From Alphaproteobacteria bacterium (lineage in GTDB: Bacteria; Pseudomonadota; Alphaproteobacteria; Acetobacterales; Acetobacteraceae), in contig VGDL01000039.1 of the NCBI GenBank assembly GCA_016869735.1, forward strand, positions 1 through 33,184: a DNA stretch of 33,184 nucleotides, in the 5' to 3' direction. Made by a program: the position numbers and the translations under genes. Shown piece after piece: positions 24,697-32,480 of this stretch. Position 1 is the first letter of the stretch. Each line of letters starts with the position of its first letter. The notes beneath the pieces are model-generated. The model saw only the letters and a program-made list of their open reading frames with translations, did no database searches and was not told where the DNA came from.

Positions 24697-25107
24697 TCAA
24701 GGTTCAGGGCTTGGCCAATCCGGCCTCTCAAACCGCTGTACCTCCAGCAGATAGCCGGCAGGGTCGTGGAAGAAGAAATGCTTCACGCGATAGGCTTCCG
24801 AATATTCCACCTTTTCCGGCACCGCCACACCGCGCGCCTTGAGCCTTTCGTGCCAGCCTTCCACATCCTGATCAACAAAGGTAAAGACAACGCCACCCTG
24901 CACGCGAGGGTTGTCTGAAGCACGCGGCGCTCGCGCGCGACATATCCCCAAGAAGCCGCGCTCACCCGGCGCGGTGGCATAGATGCGGCACGTTCCCTGA
25001 TCCTGCACCAGCGCAAGGCCGAGCTTGTTTTCGTAAAAATCCCACGATGCGGCAGGGTCTTCCGCATATAGGAAGGTGATTTGCTGGGCGAAATGCTTTG
25101 TTTCCAT
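24697..25107 (-). CDS. VOC-fold (glyoxalase/bleomycin-resistance-like) protein
   Basis: 136-residue vicinal-oxygen-chelate protein with two beta-alpha-beta repeats: ITFLYAEDPAASWDFYENKL in the first, VVFTFVDQDVEGWHERLKARG and HDPAGYLLEVQRFE in the second. The C-terminal Glu of YLLEVQ is a usual metal ligand; the N-terminal ligand position reads QQITF rather than His, so metal binding or catalysis is uncertain. The start is not firm: ATG complementing 25105-25107 fits the family but lacks a ribosome site, and a GTG 12 codons earlier (25143) is possible. Substrate unknown. Convergent with dctM, divergent from mscL. Confidence 0.85.
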   Translation of the reverse strand: METKHFAQQITFLYAEDPAASWDFYENKLGLALVQDQGTCRIYATAPGERGFLGICRARAPRASDNPRVQGGVVFTFVDQDVEGWHERLKARGVAVPEKVEYSEAYRVKHFFFHDPAGYLLEVQRFERPDWPSPEP

Positions 25108-25258
25108 CGTAGAATCATAGTCAGAATACCGCCACGGCGCCACCCTTGCGCCAGACCCAGATCAGAATTCGTTATTTTTTACAACGTGCAATCAATAAGC
25201 TTGCCTTTATGACAAGATCTAGTTTGGGTCTTCGGATTCTTTTTAGGGGGAAAGAGCT

Positions 25259-25738
25259 ATGAGTGATTTGGCGAACAAGATTGCCGGTCAGATACCGGTG
25301 AAGGAACCGCAATGGCTGAAGGAATTCAAGGCCTTCATCATGCGTGGCAATGTGATTGACCTGGCCGTTGGCGTGGTCATTGGCGCTGCATTCACGGCCA
25401 TCGTCACTTCCATGGTGGAGGATATTTTCAACCCGATCCTTGGCCTTCTATTGGGCGGGATGGATTTTTCCAACCTGTTCATCGTCCTTTCCGGTGAACG
25501 CAAGCCAACACTTGCCGCCACGCGCGAAGACGGCGCTGCCGTGCTCGCGGTTGGGCGGTTCATCAACGCCATCATCAAATTCGTCATTGTAGGCTTTGCA
25601 GTCTTCTGGATGGCGAAGGTGTTGAGCAAGCTGCAAGCCTCAAAGGCTGTGGAGAAAGCCTCAATGCCGCCCCCACCCACGCCAACGGAAAAGCTGCTCG
25701 CGGAAATTCGCGATGAAATTAAGGCCCGCGGGGTCTGA
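25259..25738 (+). CDS. mscL: Large-conductance mechanosensitive channel MscL
   Basis: 159 residues; the channel opens under membrane tension to release solutes in hypo-osmotic shock. After an N-terminal amphipathic stretch, FKAFIMRGNVIDLAVGVVIG is the diagnostic start of the pore helix TM1, followed by AFTAIVTSMVEDIFNPILGL. TM2 is FINAIIKFVIVGFAVFWMAK, then the cytoplasmic bundle EKLLAEIRDEIKARG. It is slightly longer than the E. coli protein at the N-terminus and periplasmic loop. An AGGGGGAAAG ribosome site is clear. The upstream 150 bases are more AT-rich than the rest of the window and probably hold the promoter, but I cannot place -35/-10 boxes confidently. Confidence 0.95.
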   Translation: MSDLANKIAGQIPVKEPQWLKEFKAFIMRGNVIDLAVGVVIGAAFTAIVTSMVEDIFNPILGLLLGGMDFSNLFIVLSGERKPTLAATREDGAAVLAVGRFINAIIKFVIVGFAVFWMAKVLSKLQASKAVEKASMPPPPTPTEKLLAEIRDEIKARGV

Positions 25739-25814
25739 AGTAGCTTTTTGGCAGCGTGGCCCTGGATGGTGGTCACGCCGCGCGATGAAAGGAATGGCGC
25801 GACGCGGACAGACT

Positions 25815-25883
25815 TCCTGGCTACCGGATTCTACCCGAAGCCAGGAGGTGGGTGCATGGGATCATGGTTTGCTCCCGTTTTTT
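25815..25883 (+). terminator. Possible mscL terminator region
   Basis: Arms TCCTGGCT (25815-25822) and AGCCAGGA (25839-25846) form an eight-pair stem with a 16-base loop. A separate run of six T (25878-25883) follows a weak GGGA/TCCC pairing. Neither element alone is a classic terminator. The 153-base gap to the class II aldolase holds nothing else I can identify. Confidence 0.35.
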
Positions 25884-25891
25884 CTTCTGTC

Positions 25892-26656
25892 TCAGCGCGC
25901 GTAGTCAGGTTCTTCCCGGTCCAGCACACGGCGCCAGGCATTCAGATGCAGCCGCGCATCCAGCTTATCACCCCATGGCCCCGTGTGATTGCGGCGAAGA
26001 TTATCCGGCAGCTTGTGCAAGGGCTGGCCGGTTTGCATGGCGGTCAATTGATACATGCACGTGCGTTCCGCCATGTAGCATTCATCAAAAGCGTCATGCA
26101 CCGTGGGGCCCACCACCGTCACACCATGGCCGCGCATGAGCATGATAGTCTTATCGCCCATCAACCGCGCAATGCGATCCCCTTCTTCATTGCTATGCAC
26201 CGGCTGATCACCTTCAGCATCATAAACCGTACGATCATTCAGCAGCAGATTGTTGTGGTGTGAGAGCGCAAATTCCGCGCCCTGCACCATGGAAAGCGCG
26301 GTCAAATACCGTGGATGCACATGGATCACACATGTCGCCGCCGGATTGGCGAGGTGAATGCGCGTGTGGATATGAAAGGCAACCTTGCGAAGCTCCCCAC
26401 TGCCGCGCAGCACGCGCCCTTCCAGATCGCAGACAATCAGACCCGATGCCTTCAATTCCTGGAACAAATAGCCGCGCGGGTTGATCAGGAAGCGCGGCTC
26501 GGCCTCATCGGGCAACATCAGGCTGTTGTGGTTGCCGATATGCTCATTCCAGCCGAACCGGGCGCCAATCCGAAACACTGCCGCCATATCGCAGCGGAGT
26601 TCCCATTCGCGCGCCTCTGCCCGGCTATCGCTCAGTTTTTCGATAATGGCGGCCAT
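25892..26656 (-). CDS. Class II aldolase/adducin-family protein
   Basis: 254-residue protein of the AraD/FucA fold. Metal-site residues are in place: Glu88 in GSGELRKVAFH, His112 and His114 in CVIHVHPRY, and the third His in LMRGHGVTVVG. An N-terminal GWNEHIGNHNSL corresponds to the phosphate/substrate-binding region. The start ATG (complement of 26654-26656) has AGAGGG upstream; the open frame beyond it lacks support. Members are sugar-phosphate aldolases, epimerases or decarboxylases, and many of this shorter type are uncharacterised. It diverges from the DMFase-like gene across 125 bases and may be co-regulated with it, but that is inference. Confidence 0.85.
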   Translation of the reverse strand: MAAIIEKLSDSRAEAREWELRCDMAAVFRIGARFGWNEHIGNHNSLMLPDEAEPRFLINPRGYLFQELKASGLIVCDLEGRVLRGSGELRKVAFHIHTRIHLANPAATCVIHVHPRYLTALSMVQGAEFALSHHNNLLLNDRTVYDAEGDQPVHSNEEGDRIARLMGDKTIMLMRGHGVTVVGPTVHDAFDECYMAERTCMYQLTAMQTGQPLHKLPDNLRRNHTGPWGDKLDARLHLNAWRRVLDREEPDYAR

Positions 26657-26727
26657 CTGCACCCTCTTGAACCAATCCCTTCGCCAAGCCTTGCACAGAT
26701 CGGTCGCGCCTGACCATCGGGCAGGTG

Positions 26728-26756
26728 TTGACGCCGGCAAGCAGGGCGCGGAGCAT
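26728..26756 (+). promoter_or_regulatory. Possible promoter of the DMFase-like/Dpp-2 operon
   Basis: TTGACG at 26728-26733 is a good -35 match; 17 bases later GAGCAT (26751-26756) is a poor -10. Transcription would begin near 26763, about 20 bases before the ATG at 26782. It lies in the 125-base divergent region with the aldolase gene. Confidence 0.25.
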
Positions 26757-26781
26757 GAACGGAAAGGGGAGGGAAACCGCC

Positions 26782-28992
26782 ATGGCCGAAGCCAAGCCCG
26801 CCGAATTGCCCATCACTGGCTATCTGGACCGATTCTCCGCCCGCCCCGGTGAAAGCCTGGCCGTTAAGATCAGCGTGCCGAACGGCGGGCGCTACCGTGC
26901 AAGGCTGCGCCGGGTGATTTCAGGCGACCCGAACCCTGCCGGGCCGTGTCTGCGGTTTGAAGACCTCTCGGCGCGTTTCGATGCGGAATTTCAGGGACGC
27001 CATCAGCCGATCCGGCTTGGATCCCATGCGCTGATCCCAAAGGCGCCGCAGCGCGCGGCGGGGCCCCTCACCTACACTGCCCTGGTCTGGTTCCAGGCGC
27101 AGCCGGCCTCAGATGCCGCGGTGATCAACGAAGAACAGGCGGGGCTACGTGTAACGCTGGCGGTCGGGCCGCATGGGCCGATGGCGCACATCATTTGGCC
27201 AGGCGGAGAGCGACAACTTGGCCTTGGGGCCGCGCTACCCTTACGGCGCTGGCATCGGCTTTGGCTGAGTGCCGACCCCGCCAGCGGGCGCATCCTGCTT
27301 GGCGCGCAATGCATTGAGGATGCCACGCCGGCCAGCACGCGCGGAATCTCCGCAATTGGTCTGGCGCTGCCGGATGGCGCGGGCGTCGTGATGATTGCTG
27401 CCGAAAACCCGGCCTCGCCAACCGCACATCTGACCGGCAAGATCGAAGACCCCGCGATTCTCGCTGGTTTTCACGCGGCATGGCCGCGCCCGGATGCGCC
27501 GCTTGCCGCCGCCATGCAGGGGCTTCTGGCCGGCTGGGATTTCGCGCGCGGCATCGCAACCCAGCGTGTGGAAGATATTGGCCCGCAAGCCTGCCATGGC
27601 GATCTGGTGAATGTGCCAACCCGCGCCGTGGTCGGCGCCCGTTGGTCGGGCGCCGAGATGTGCTGGCGCCACGCGCCCGCCGATTACGCCGCCATTCATT
27701 TCCACGCCGATGATTTGAGCGATTGCGGTTGGGCTGATGATTTCAGTTTTACTATTCCAGCGGATTTGCGTTCCGGCGCCTATGCCTTCCACATCACCTG
27801 TTCAGAAGGTGAGGATCACATTCCCTTCTACGTGCTGCCCGCGCGCGGCACGGCGACCGCGCCGATTGCCTTCCTTGCTTCCACTTTCACCTATCAGGCC
27901 TATGCCAATCATTCGCGCGGCAATGCGGATGCCGCCTATCGCGCGCGCGTCGCTGCCTGGGGCGCTTATCCGCATAACCCGGATGATTTTCCGATCTATG
28001 GGCGCTCCACCTATAACCGCCATCCGGATAATAGCGGCATTGCGTTTTCGTCACGGCTGCGCCCGATCATGACCATGCGGCCTGGCTTTCTGACCTTTAA
28101 CGACGCGAAGGGATCGGGGCTTCGGCATTACCCTGCCGATACGCATATCCTTGCCTGGCTTGAAGCGCGCGGCCTGCCGTTTGATGTGATCACGGATCAC
28201 GATCTGCACGCGGAAGGCGCTGCGCTGCTTGCCAACTACAAGGTGGTGATGACCGGGTCGCACCCGGAATACCACACGCCGCAAACGCTTGATGCGCTTT
28301 ATGCTTATACGCGGAGCAGCGGGCGCATGATGTATTTGGGTGGCAATGGCTTTTATTGGCGCATCGCGCAGCCTGCCGATATGCCGGGCGTGTTTGAACT
28401 CCGCCGCGCCGAGGGCGGTATTCGCGCCTGGGCCGCAGAACCCGGCGAATACTACCACCAAACGGATGGCGCCTATGGCGGGTTATGGCGGCGCAATCGG
28501 CGGCCACCTCAGCAATTGGCGGGTGTTGGCTTTTCCGGCCAGGGCTTGTTTGAAGGCACCTATTACCGGCTGCTGCCGCCGGCGCGCGAGGCTCGCTACG
28601 CCTGGATGTTTGAGGGCGTGGAAGGCGAGACCATCGGCGATTACGGCCTTTCCGGCGGCGGGGCAGCCGGCTTTGAATTGGACCGCGCGGACCCTGCGCT
28701 TGGCACGCCGCATGGCACGGCGATTATGGCCGTCTCCGAAGACCCACCCGCTTCATTTGTCGCGGTGCCGGAAGAATTGCTCTCCCATGTCAATACTGTG
28801 AATGGAGAGAAGGCGCAGGCGCTAAAACGCGGCGAGATCATCTATTTTGAAACATCAGGCGGGGGTGCCGTGTTCGCGGTTGGTTCCATTACCTATTGCG
28901 GCAGCCTCTGGCGCCGGGGGTTTGAAGGGCCGATCAGTCGGCTGACGGAGAATGTTGTGCGCCGCTTCGCTGGCCTTGCCGATAATGGTTGA
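26782..28992 (+). CDS. N,N-dimethylformamidase large-subunit-like iron hydrolase
   Basis: 736 residues, cytoplasmic. The start ATG 26782 has GGGGAGGG upstream. Order of parts: an N-terminal beta domain (about 1-85), a LamG/concanavalin-like domain (about 90-210; LTYTALVWFQ, then LPLRRWHRLWLSADPASGRI), and a C-terminal glutamine-amidotransferase-like catalytic domain (about 330-730) with AFLASTFTYQAYANHSRG, IYGRSTYNRHPDNSG and MTGSHPEYHT. Dimethylformamidase binds a single iron through two Tyr and one Glu (Tyr399, Tyr440 and Glu521 as I recall). Here Tyr371, Tyr411, His494 and Glu496 fit that pattern with similar spacing. The known enzyme needs a small subunit, and no gene for it is adjacent. 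It heads an operon with a Dpp-type transporter, suggesting hydrolysis of an imported amide. The substrate need not be dimethylformamide. Confidence 0.8.
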   Translation: MAEAKPAELPITGYLDRFSARPGESLAVKISVPNGGRYRARLRRVISGDPNPAGPCLRFEDLSARFDAEFQGRHQPIRLGSHALIPKAPQRAAGPLTYTALVWFQAQPASDAAVINEEQAGLRVTLAVGPHGPMAHIIWPGGERQLGLGAALPLRRWHRLWLSADPASGRILLGAQCIEDATPASTRGISAIGLALPDGAGVVMIAAENPASPTAHLTGKIEDPAILAGFHAAWPRPDAPLAAAMQGLLAGWDFARGIATQRVEDIGPQACHGDLVNVPTRAVVGARWSGAEMCWRHAPADYAAIHFHADDLSDCGWADDFSFTIPADLRSGAYAFHITCSEGEDHIPFYVLPARGTATAPIAFLASTFTYQAYANHSRGNADAAYRARVAAWGAYPHNPDDFPIYGRSTYNRHPDNSGIAFSSRLRPIMTMRPGFLTFNDAKGSGLRHYPADTHILAWLEARGLPFDVITDHDLHAEGAALLANYKVVMTGSHPEYHTPQTLDALYAYTRSSGRMMYLGGNGFYWRIAQPADMPGVFELRRAEGGIRAWAAEPGEYYHQTDGAYGGLWRRNRRPPQQLAGVGFSGQGLFEGTYYRLLPPAREARYAWMFEGVEGETIGDYGLSGGGAAGFELDRADPALGTPHGTAIMAVSEDPPASFVAVPEELLSHVNTVNGEKAQALKRGEIIYFETSGGGAVFAVGSITYCGSLWRRGFEGPISRLTENVVRRFAGLADNG

Positions 28993-29046
28993 CGCCGCCC
29001 GGCGCGCGCATGAAGCTACCGCACCACAAATAACGGGAGAGCATGG

Positions 29047-30621
29047 ATGAAACGCCTGAGTTTGAGCACGGGCCTTGTTGCCGCTGCCATGGCCTTGTCG
29101 GCTGCACCGCTGCTGGCTGCCCCCTTCACCTGCCCAACGCGCGGCGGCGATCTGGTCTTTGGCCAGGAAGCCAATGTCAATTCGCTGGATCAGATGACCT
29201 CCAGCACGATTTCAACGCGCAATATCGCGATGAATATCTATGAAACGCTGGTCACGCGTGATGAAAACAACAAGCCCATCCCGGAATTGGCTGAATCCAT
29301 GCAGGAAGCCCCGGATGGCATGGCATATACCTTCAAGCTCCGTCAGGGCATCACCTTCCATAATGGCAAGGTACTGACATCCGCCGATGTCGCGGCTTCC
29401 TTCGACCGTTACAAGCGCATTGGTTTGCAACGCAGCACGCTGGACAATGTCGCGGGCTGGGAAACGCCCGATGCGCAGACCTTCATTATTCGCATGTCAC
29501 GGGTGCAGCCTACCTTTATTGAGGCGCTCTCTTCCTTCTCGGTGCCCATCGTCATCATCCCAGCCGAACACAAGGATGATGAACGCCAGCAGCTTCGCCC
29601 TGTCGGCACAGGGCCTTTCCGCCTCATGGAATTTGTGCCGGGCAGCCATGCAAAGCTTGGCCGTTTTGATGGCTACAAGCCCAATACCGCTTATGAACAG
29701 CGCACCGGCTTTGGCGGCTATCGCGTTGCCTGCCTTGATACGGTTACCTTCCGCATCGTGACCGAAGCCAGCGCCCGTGTGGCTGGTTTGGAAACCGGCG
29801 CGCTGCAGGTGGTGGAAGATGTGCCGACACGTTCCCTGGAAGGGCTACGGCGCAATAACGCCATCACCATCCTGCCATTGCAGAATTGGTGGATCCAGAT
29901 TGCGCTGCCGAATACCGCGCTTGCGCCCACCGACAATCTTGCCTTCCGTCGCGCAGTTCAGGCTGCGATGAATGTGGAAGACATCATGGACGCGGCGACG
30001 GATAACAATTATCGGCTGAATGTTGGTTTCCAGTATCCGAATCAGCCAAGCTATACAGATGCCGGCAAGGAAACCTACAATATCAACAACCAGCAACGCG
30101 CCCGCGCCTTGCTGCGGGAATCCGGCTATCGCAACGAACCGATCGTCATTTTGACCAATCGCGACTATCCGCCCATGTATAATTCTGCGCTGGTCATGGA
30201 ACAGCAATTGAAAGCGGTTGGCATCAATGCATCGCTCCGCGTTGTGGATTGGCCCACCTCGGTGCAAATGTCGCAAAGGGTCAATTCCACCGAATGGCAT
30301 TTCTTCCATTCCGGCTGGGGCACACAGCCAGCACTTGGCGCGCTGGCGACCATGCAATTCCTGGTATCACCCGGCGCCAATTATCGTCCAAAGGATGACA
30401 AGGACGATCCGGATGTGCTGGCCGCCTGGAATGACATGAATAATCTGCGTGACCCAGCCGCGCGGCAGCAAGCCTTCGCCCGCATGCAACGTTTGGTTCT
30501 GGAACGCGCCTATGCCTATCCCTTCGGCGCTCTCACGAAAGTGCAGGCATCACGCGCCAATGTGAAGGGCTTCACCCCCTTCCGCATTCCGCGCTTTTCC
30601 AATGTGTGGATTGAACGTTGA
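29047..30621 (+). CDS. Family-5 (peptide-type) ABC solute receptor (Dpp-2)
   Basis: 524-residue periplasmic receptor. The signal peptide is MKRLSLSTGLVAAAMALSAA plus about five residues, with a Leu-Leu-Ala-Ala end. Family landmarks: NIAMNIYETLVTRDENNKPI, LAESMQEAPDGMAYTFKLRQ followed by GITFHNGKVLTSADVAAS, GTGPFRLMEFVPG, and AFRRAVQAAMNVEDIMDAAT. Two cysteines (in FTCPTRGG and VACLDTV) could form a disulfide bond. GGGAG precedes ATG 29047; another ATG four bases earlier is in a different frame. It follows the DMFase-like gene by 54 bases and precedes its permease genes, so it is the receptor of Dpp-2. Ligand unknown. Confidence 0.92.
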   Translation: MKRLSLSTGLVAAAMALSAAPLLAAPFTCPTRGGDLVFGQEANVNSLDQMTSSTISTRNIAMNIYETLVTRDENNKPIPELAESMQEAPDGMAYTFKLRQGITFHNGKVLTSADVAASFDRYKRIGLQRSTLDNVAGWETPDAQTFIIRMSRVQPTFIEALSSFSVPIVIIPAEHKDDERQQLRPVGTGPFRLMEFVPGSHAKLGRFDGYKPNTAYEQRTGFGGYRVACLDTVTFRIVTEASARVAGLETGALQVVEDVPTRSLEGLRRNNAITILPLQNWWIQIALPNTALAPTDNLAFRRAVQAAMNVEDIMDAATDNNYRLNVGFQYPNQPSYTDAGKETYNINNQQRARALLRESGYRNEPIVILTNRDYPPMYNSALVMEQQLKAVGINASLRVVDWPTSVQMSQRVNSTEWHFFHSGWGTQPALGALATMQFLVSPGANYRPKDDKDDPDVLAAWNDMNNLRDPAARQQAFARMQRLVLERAYAYPFGALTKVQASRANVKGFTPFRIPRFSNVWIER

Positions 30622-30649
30622 GCTTACGGTTTAGGGAGCGCAAATAGCC

Positions 30650-31594
30650 TTGATTCTGCTCACGCTCCGCCGGCTGCTCAGCGCCATTCCGGTTCTTTTC
30701 ATCGTCAGCCTCATCAGCTTTGGGCTGATGAGGCTGATCCCGGGTGACCCGGCAGCCGCCATTGCCGGCATTGCGGCAACACCGGCGCAAATAGAACAAT
30801 TGCGGCGTGATCTTGGCCTGGATGAGCCCTTGCTGACGCAGTTGCTGCATTACTACCAGGGGCTGCTTCAGGGTGATTTCGGCAAATCCCTACTGCTTGG
30901 CAAAGGCGTGCTGGCTGCCACCATGGAACGCCTTCCGGTGACCATTGGGCTGTCGCTTTATGCGCTTGTTCTAACCCTACTGATTGGGGTGGCGAGTGGC
31001 ATTATCGCCGCCTTGCGCCAGAATACCTGGGTAGATCAGCTGGCGATGATGATTGCCATGCTCGGCATTTCGATCCCCGGTTTCTTTCTTGGCCTGCTGA
31101 TGATCATCTTCTTCGCCGTACAACTCGGCTGGTTGCCGAGCGGAGGTTATGTGCCCTTCGCGCAAGACCCGATCGGCTGGCTGCGGAGCACCACCATGCC
31201 GGCCATATCGCTGGCCTTGCTGCAAGCGGGCTTGCTTGCGCGCATCACGCGTTCGGGCATGCTGGAAGTGCTGCGGCAGGATTACGTGCGTACCGCCCGC
31301 GCCAAAGGGCTGCCGGAACGCCAGGTGATTCTGAAGCACGCTTTGGCCAATGCGCTGATCCCGATTGTGACCGTGGTTGGCATCATCATTTCGCTTTTGC
31401 TGTCAGGCGCGGTGGTGACGGAAGCGCTATTCTCCCTGCCCGGCATGGGGCAATTGCTGACGCAAGCGGTGCTAAGCCGCGACTACCCCATGGTGCAAGG
31501 TGGGCTTTTGCTGGTGACAACCTTTCTCGTTGTGGTGAATATTCTGGTGGACATCCTCTATGCCTTGATTGACCCAAGAGTGCGCTATGAGTGA
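30650..31594 (+). CDS. Peptide-type ABC transporter permease, DppB-like (Dpp-2), TTG start
   Basis: 314-residue DppB-family permease. The start is TTG at 30650, with GGGAG (30634-30638) 11 bases before it; there is no ATG in frame before the first membrane helix, and TTG gives the expected MILLTLRRLLSAIPVLFIVS start. Landmarks: RLIPGDPAAAIAG, LRRDLGLDEPLLTQLLHYYQ, GDFGKSLL, the docking loop YVRTARAKGLPERQVILKHA, and the C-terminal LSRDYPMVQGGLLLV. The gene overlaps dppC by eight bases. A less-efficient start codon could reduce permease relative to receptor. Confidence 0.9.
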   Translation: MILLTLRRLLSAIPVLFIVSLISFGLMRLIPGDPAAAIAGIAATPAQIEQLRRDLGLDEPLLTQLLHYYQGLLQGDFGKSLLLGKGVLAATMERLPVTIGLSLYALVLTLLIGVASGIIAALRQNTWVDQLAMMIAMLGISIPGFFLGLLMIIFFAVQLGWLPSGGYVPFAQDPIGWLRSTTMPAISLALLQAGLLARITRSGMLEVLRQDYVRTARAKGLPERQVILKHALANALIPIVTVVGIIISLLLSGAVVTEALFSLPGMGQLLTQAVLSRDYPMVQGGLLLVTTFLVVVNILVDILYALIDPRVRYE

Positions 31595-32480
31595 TGCCGC
31601 TGCCGTGATTGACGCCGAAGGTATTGCGCAGAAGCGTGAACACCCGGCGCGTGCGACCATCAAGCGCCTGCTGCGCCATAGGTTGTTTATGACCGGGCTG
31701 GTTTTGTTCCTGATTATCGCCATCACCGCCATACTGGCACCCTGGATCACAGATACGGATCCCAACCACCTTTCCATGCGCAATAAATTCAAGCAGCCTG
31801 GTGAGGGGTGGATTTTCGGCACGGATAGTTTTGGGCGCAGCCTTTGGTCCCGCGTGGTCTGGGGCGCGCAGCTTTCTATGCTGATTGGCGCTTCCGTGGT
31901 GGCGCTGAATGCAGTGTTCGGAATTTTGATCGGCGCCGCCGCCGGCTATTTCCGACGCATTGATAATCTGCTGATGCGCATCAATGACGCGCTGATGGCT
32001 TTCCCGGCTATTCTGCTTGCCATTGCGGTGACTTCCGTGCTCGGGCCTTCGACCTTCAATGTCATTCTGGCGCTTGGCATTGTGTATATCCCGCGCACGG
32101 CGCGCATCGTGCGATCTTCCGTGATTGTGCTGCGAGAGATGGAATTCGTCCAAGCCGCCGTTGCCGCCGGCGCTGGGCATTGGCGTATTCTTACACGCCA
32201 TATTCTGCCCAATGCCATGGCGCCAGTGATTGTGCAGCTTTCCTTCCTGTTTGCCTTCGCGGTGCTGTCCGAAGCCACACTTTCCTTCCTTGGTGTTGGC
32301 GCCGTGCCGCCCACACCTACCTGGGGCAATATCATGGCCGAAGGGCGTGATTTCATGCGCGAGGCACCCTGGATCATTACCATCCCCGGCGTTGCGCTGA
32401 TGATCACGGTCATGGGTCTGAACTTCCTTGGCGATGGCTTGCGCGATGTTCTTGACCCCCGGCTCAGGATTCAACAGTGA
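31587..32480 (+). CDS. Peptide-type ABC transporter permease, DppC-like (Dpp-2)
   Basis: 297-residue DppC-family permease. ATG 31587 lies within the end of dppB (overlap ATGAGTGA, 31587-31594). An in-frame start six codons earlier is possible but less usual. Landmarks: first helix FMTGLVLFLIIAITAILAPW, WIFGTDSFGRSLWSRVVWGA, docking loop EFVQAAVAAGAGHWRILTRH, and SEATLSFLGVGAVPPTPTWG. It pairs with the DppB-like protein to form the membrane pore of Dpp-2. Confidence 0.9.
   Translation: MSDAAAVIDAEGIAQKREHPARATIKRLLRHRLFMTGLVLFLIIAITAILAPWITDTDPNHLSMRNKFKQPGEGWIFGTDSFGRSLWSRVVWGAQLSMLIGASVVALNAVFGILIGAAAGYFRRIDNLLMRINDALMAFPAILLAIAVTSVLGPSTFNVILALGIVYIPRTARIVRSSVIVLREMEFVQAAVAAGAGHWRILTRHILPNAMAPVIVQLSFLFAFAVLSEATLSFLGVGAVPPTPTWGNIMAEGRDFMREAPWIITIPGVALMITVMGLNFLGDGLRDVLDPRLRIQQ

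Noticed and set aside
27241-27792. Leftward open frames within the DMFase-like gene that might have been the missing small subunit
   Set aside because: They are antisense shadows without ribosome sites and bear no likeness to DmfA1.
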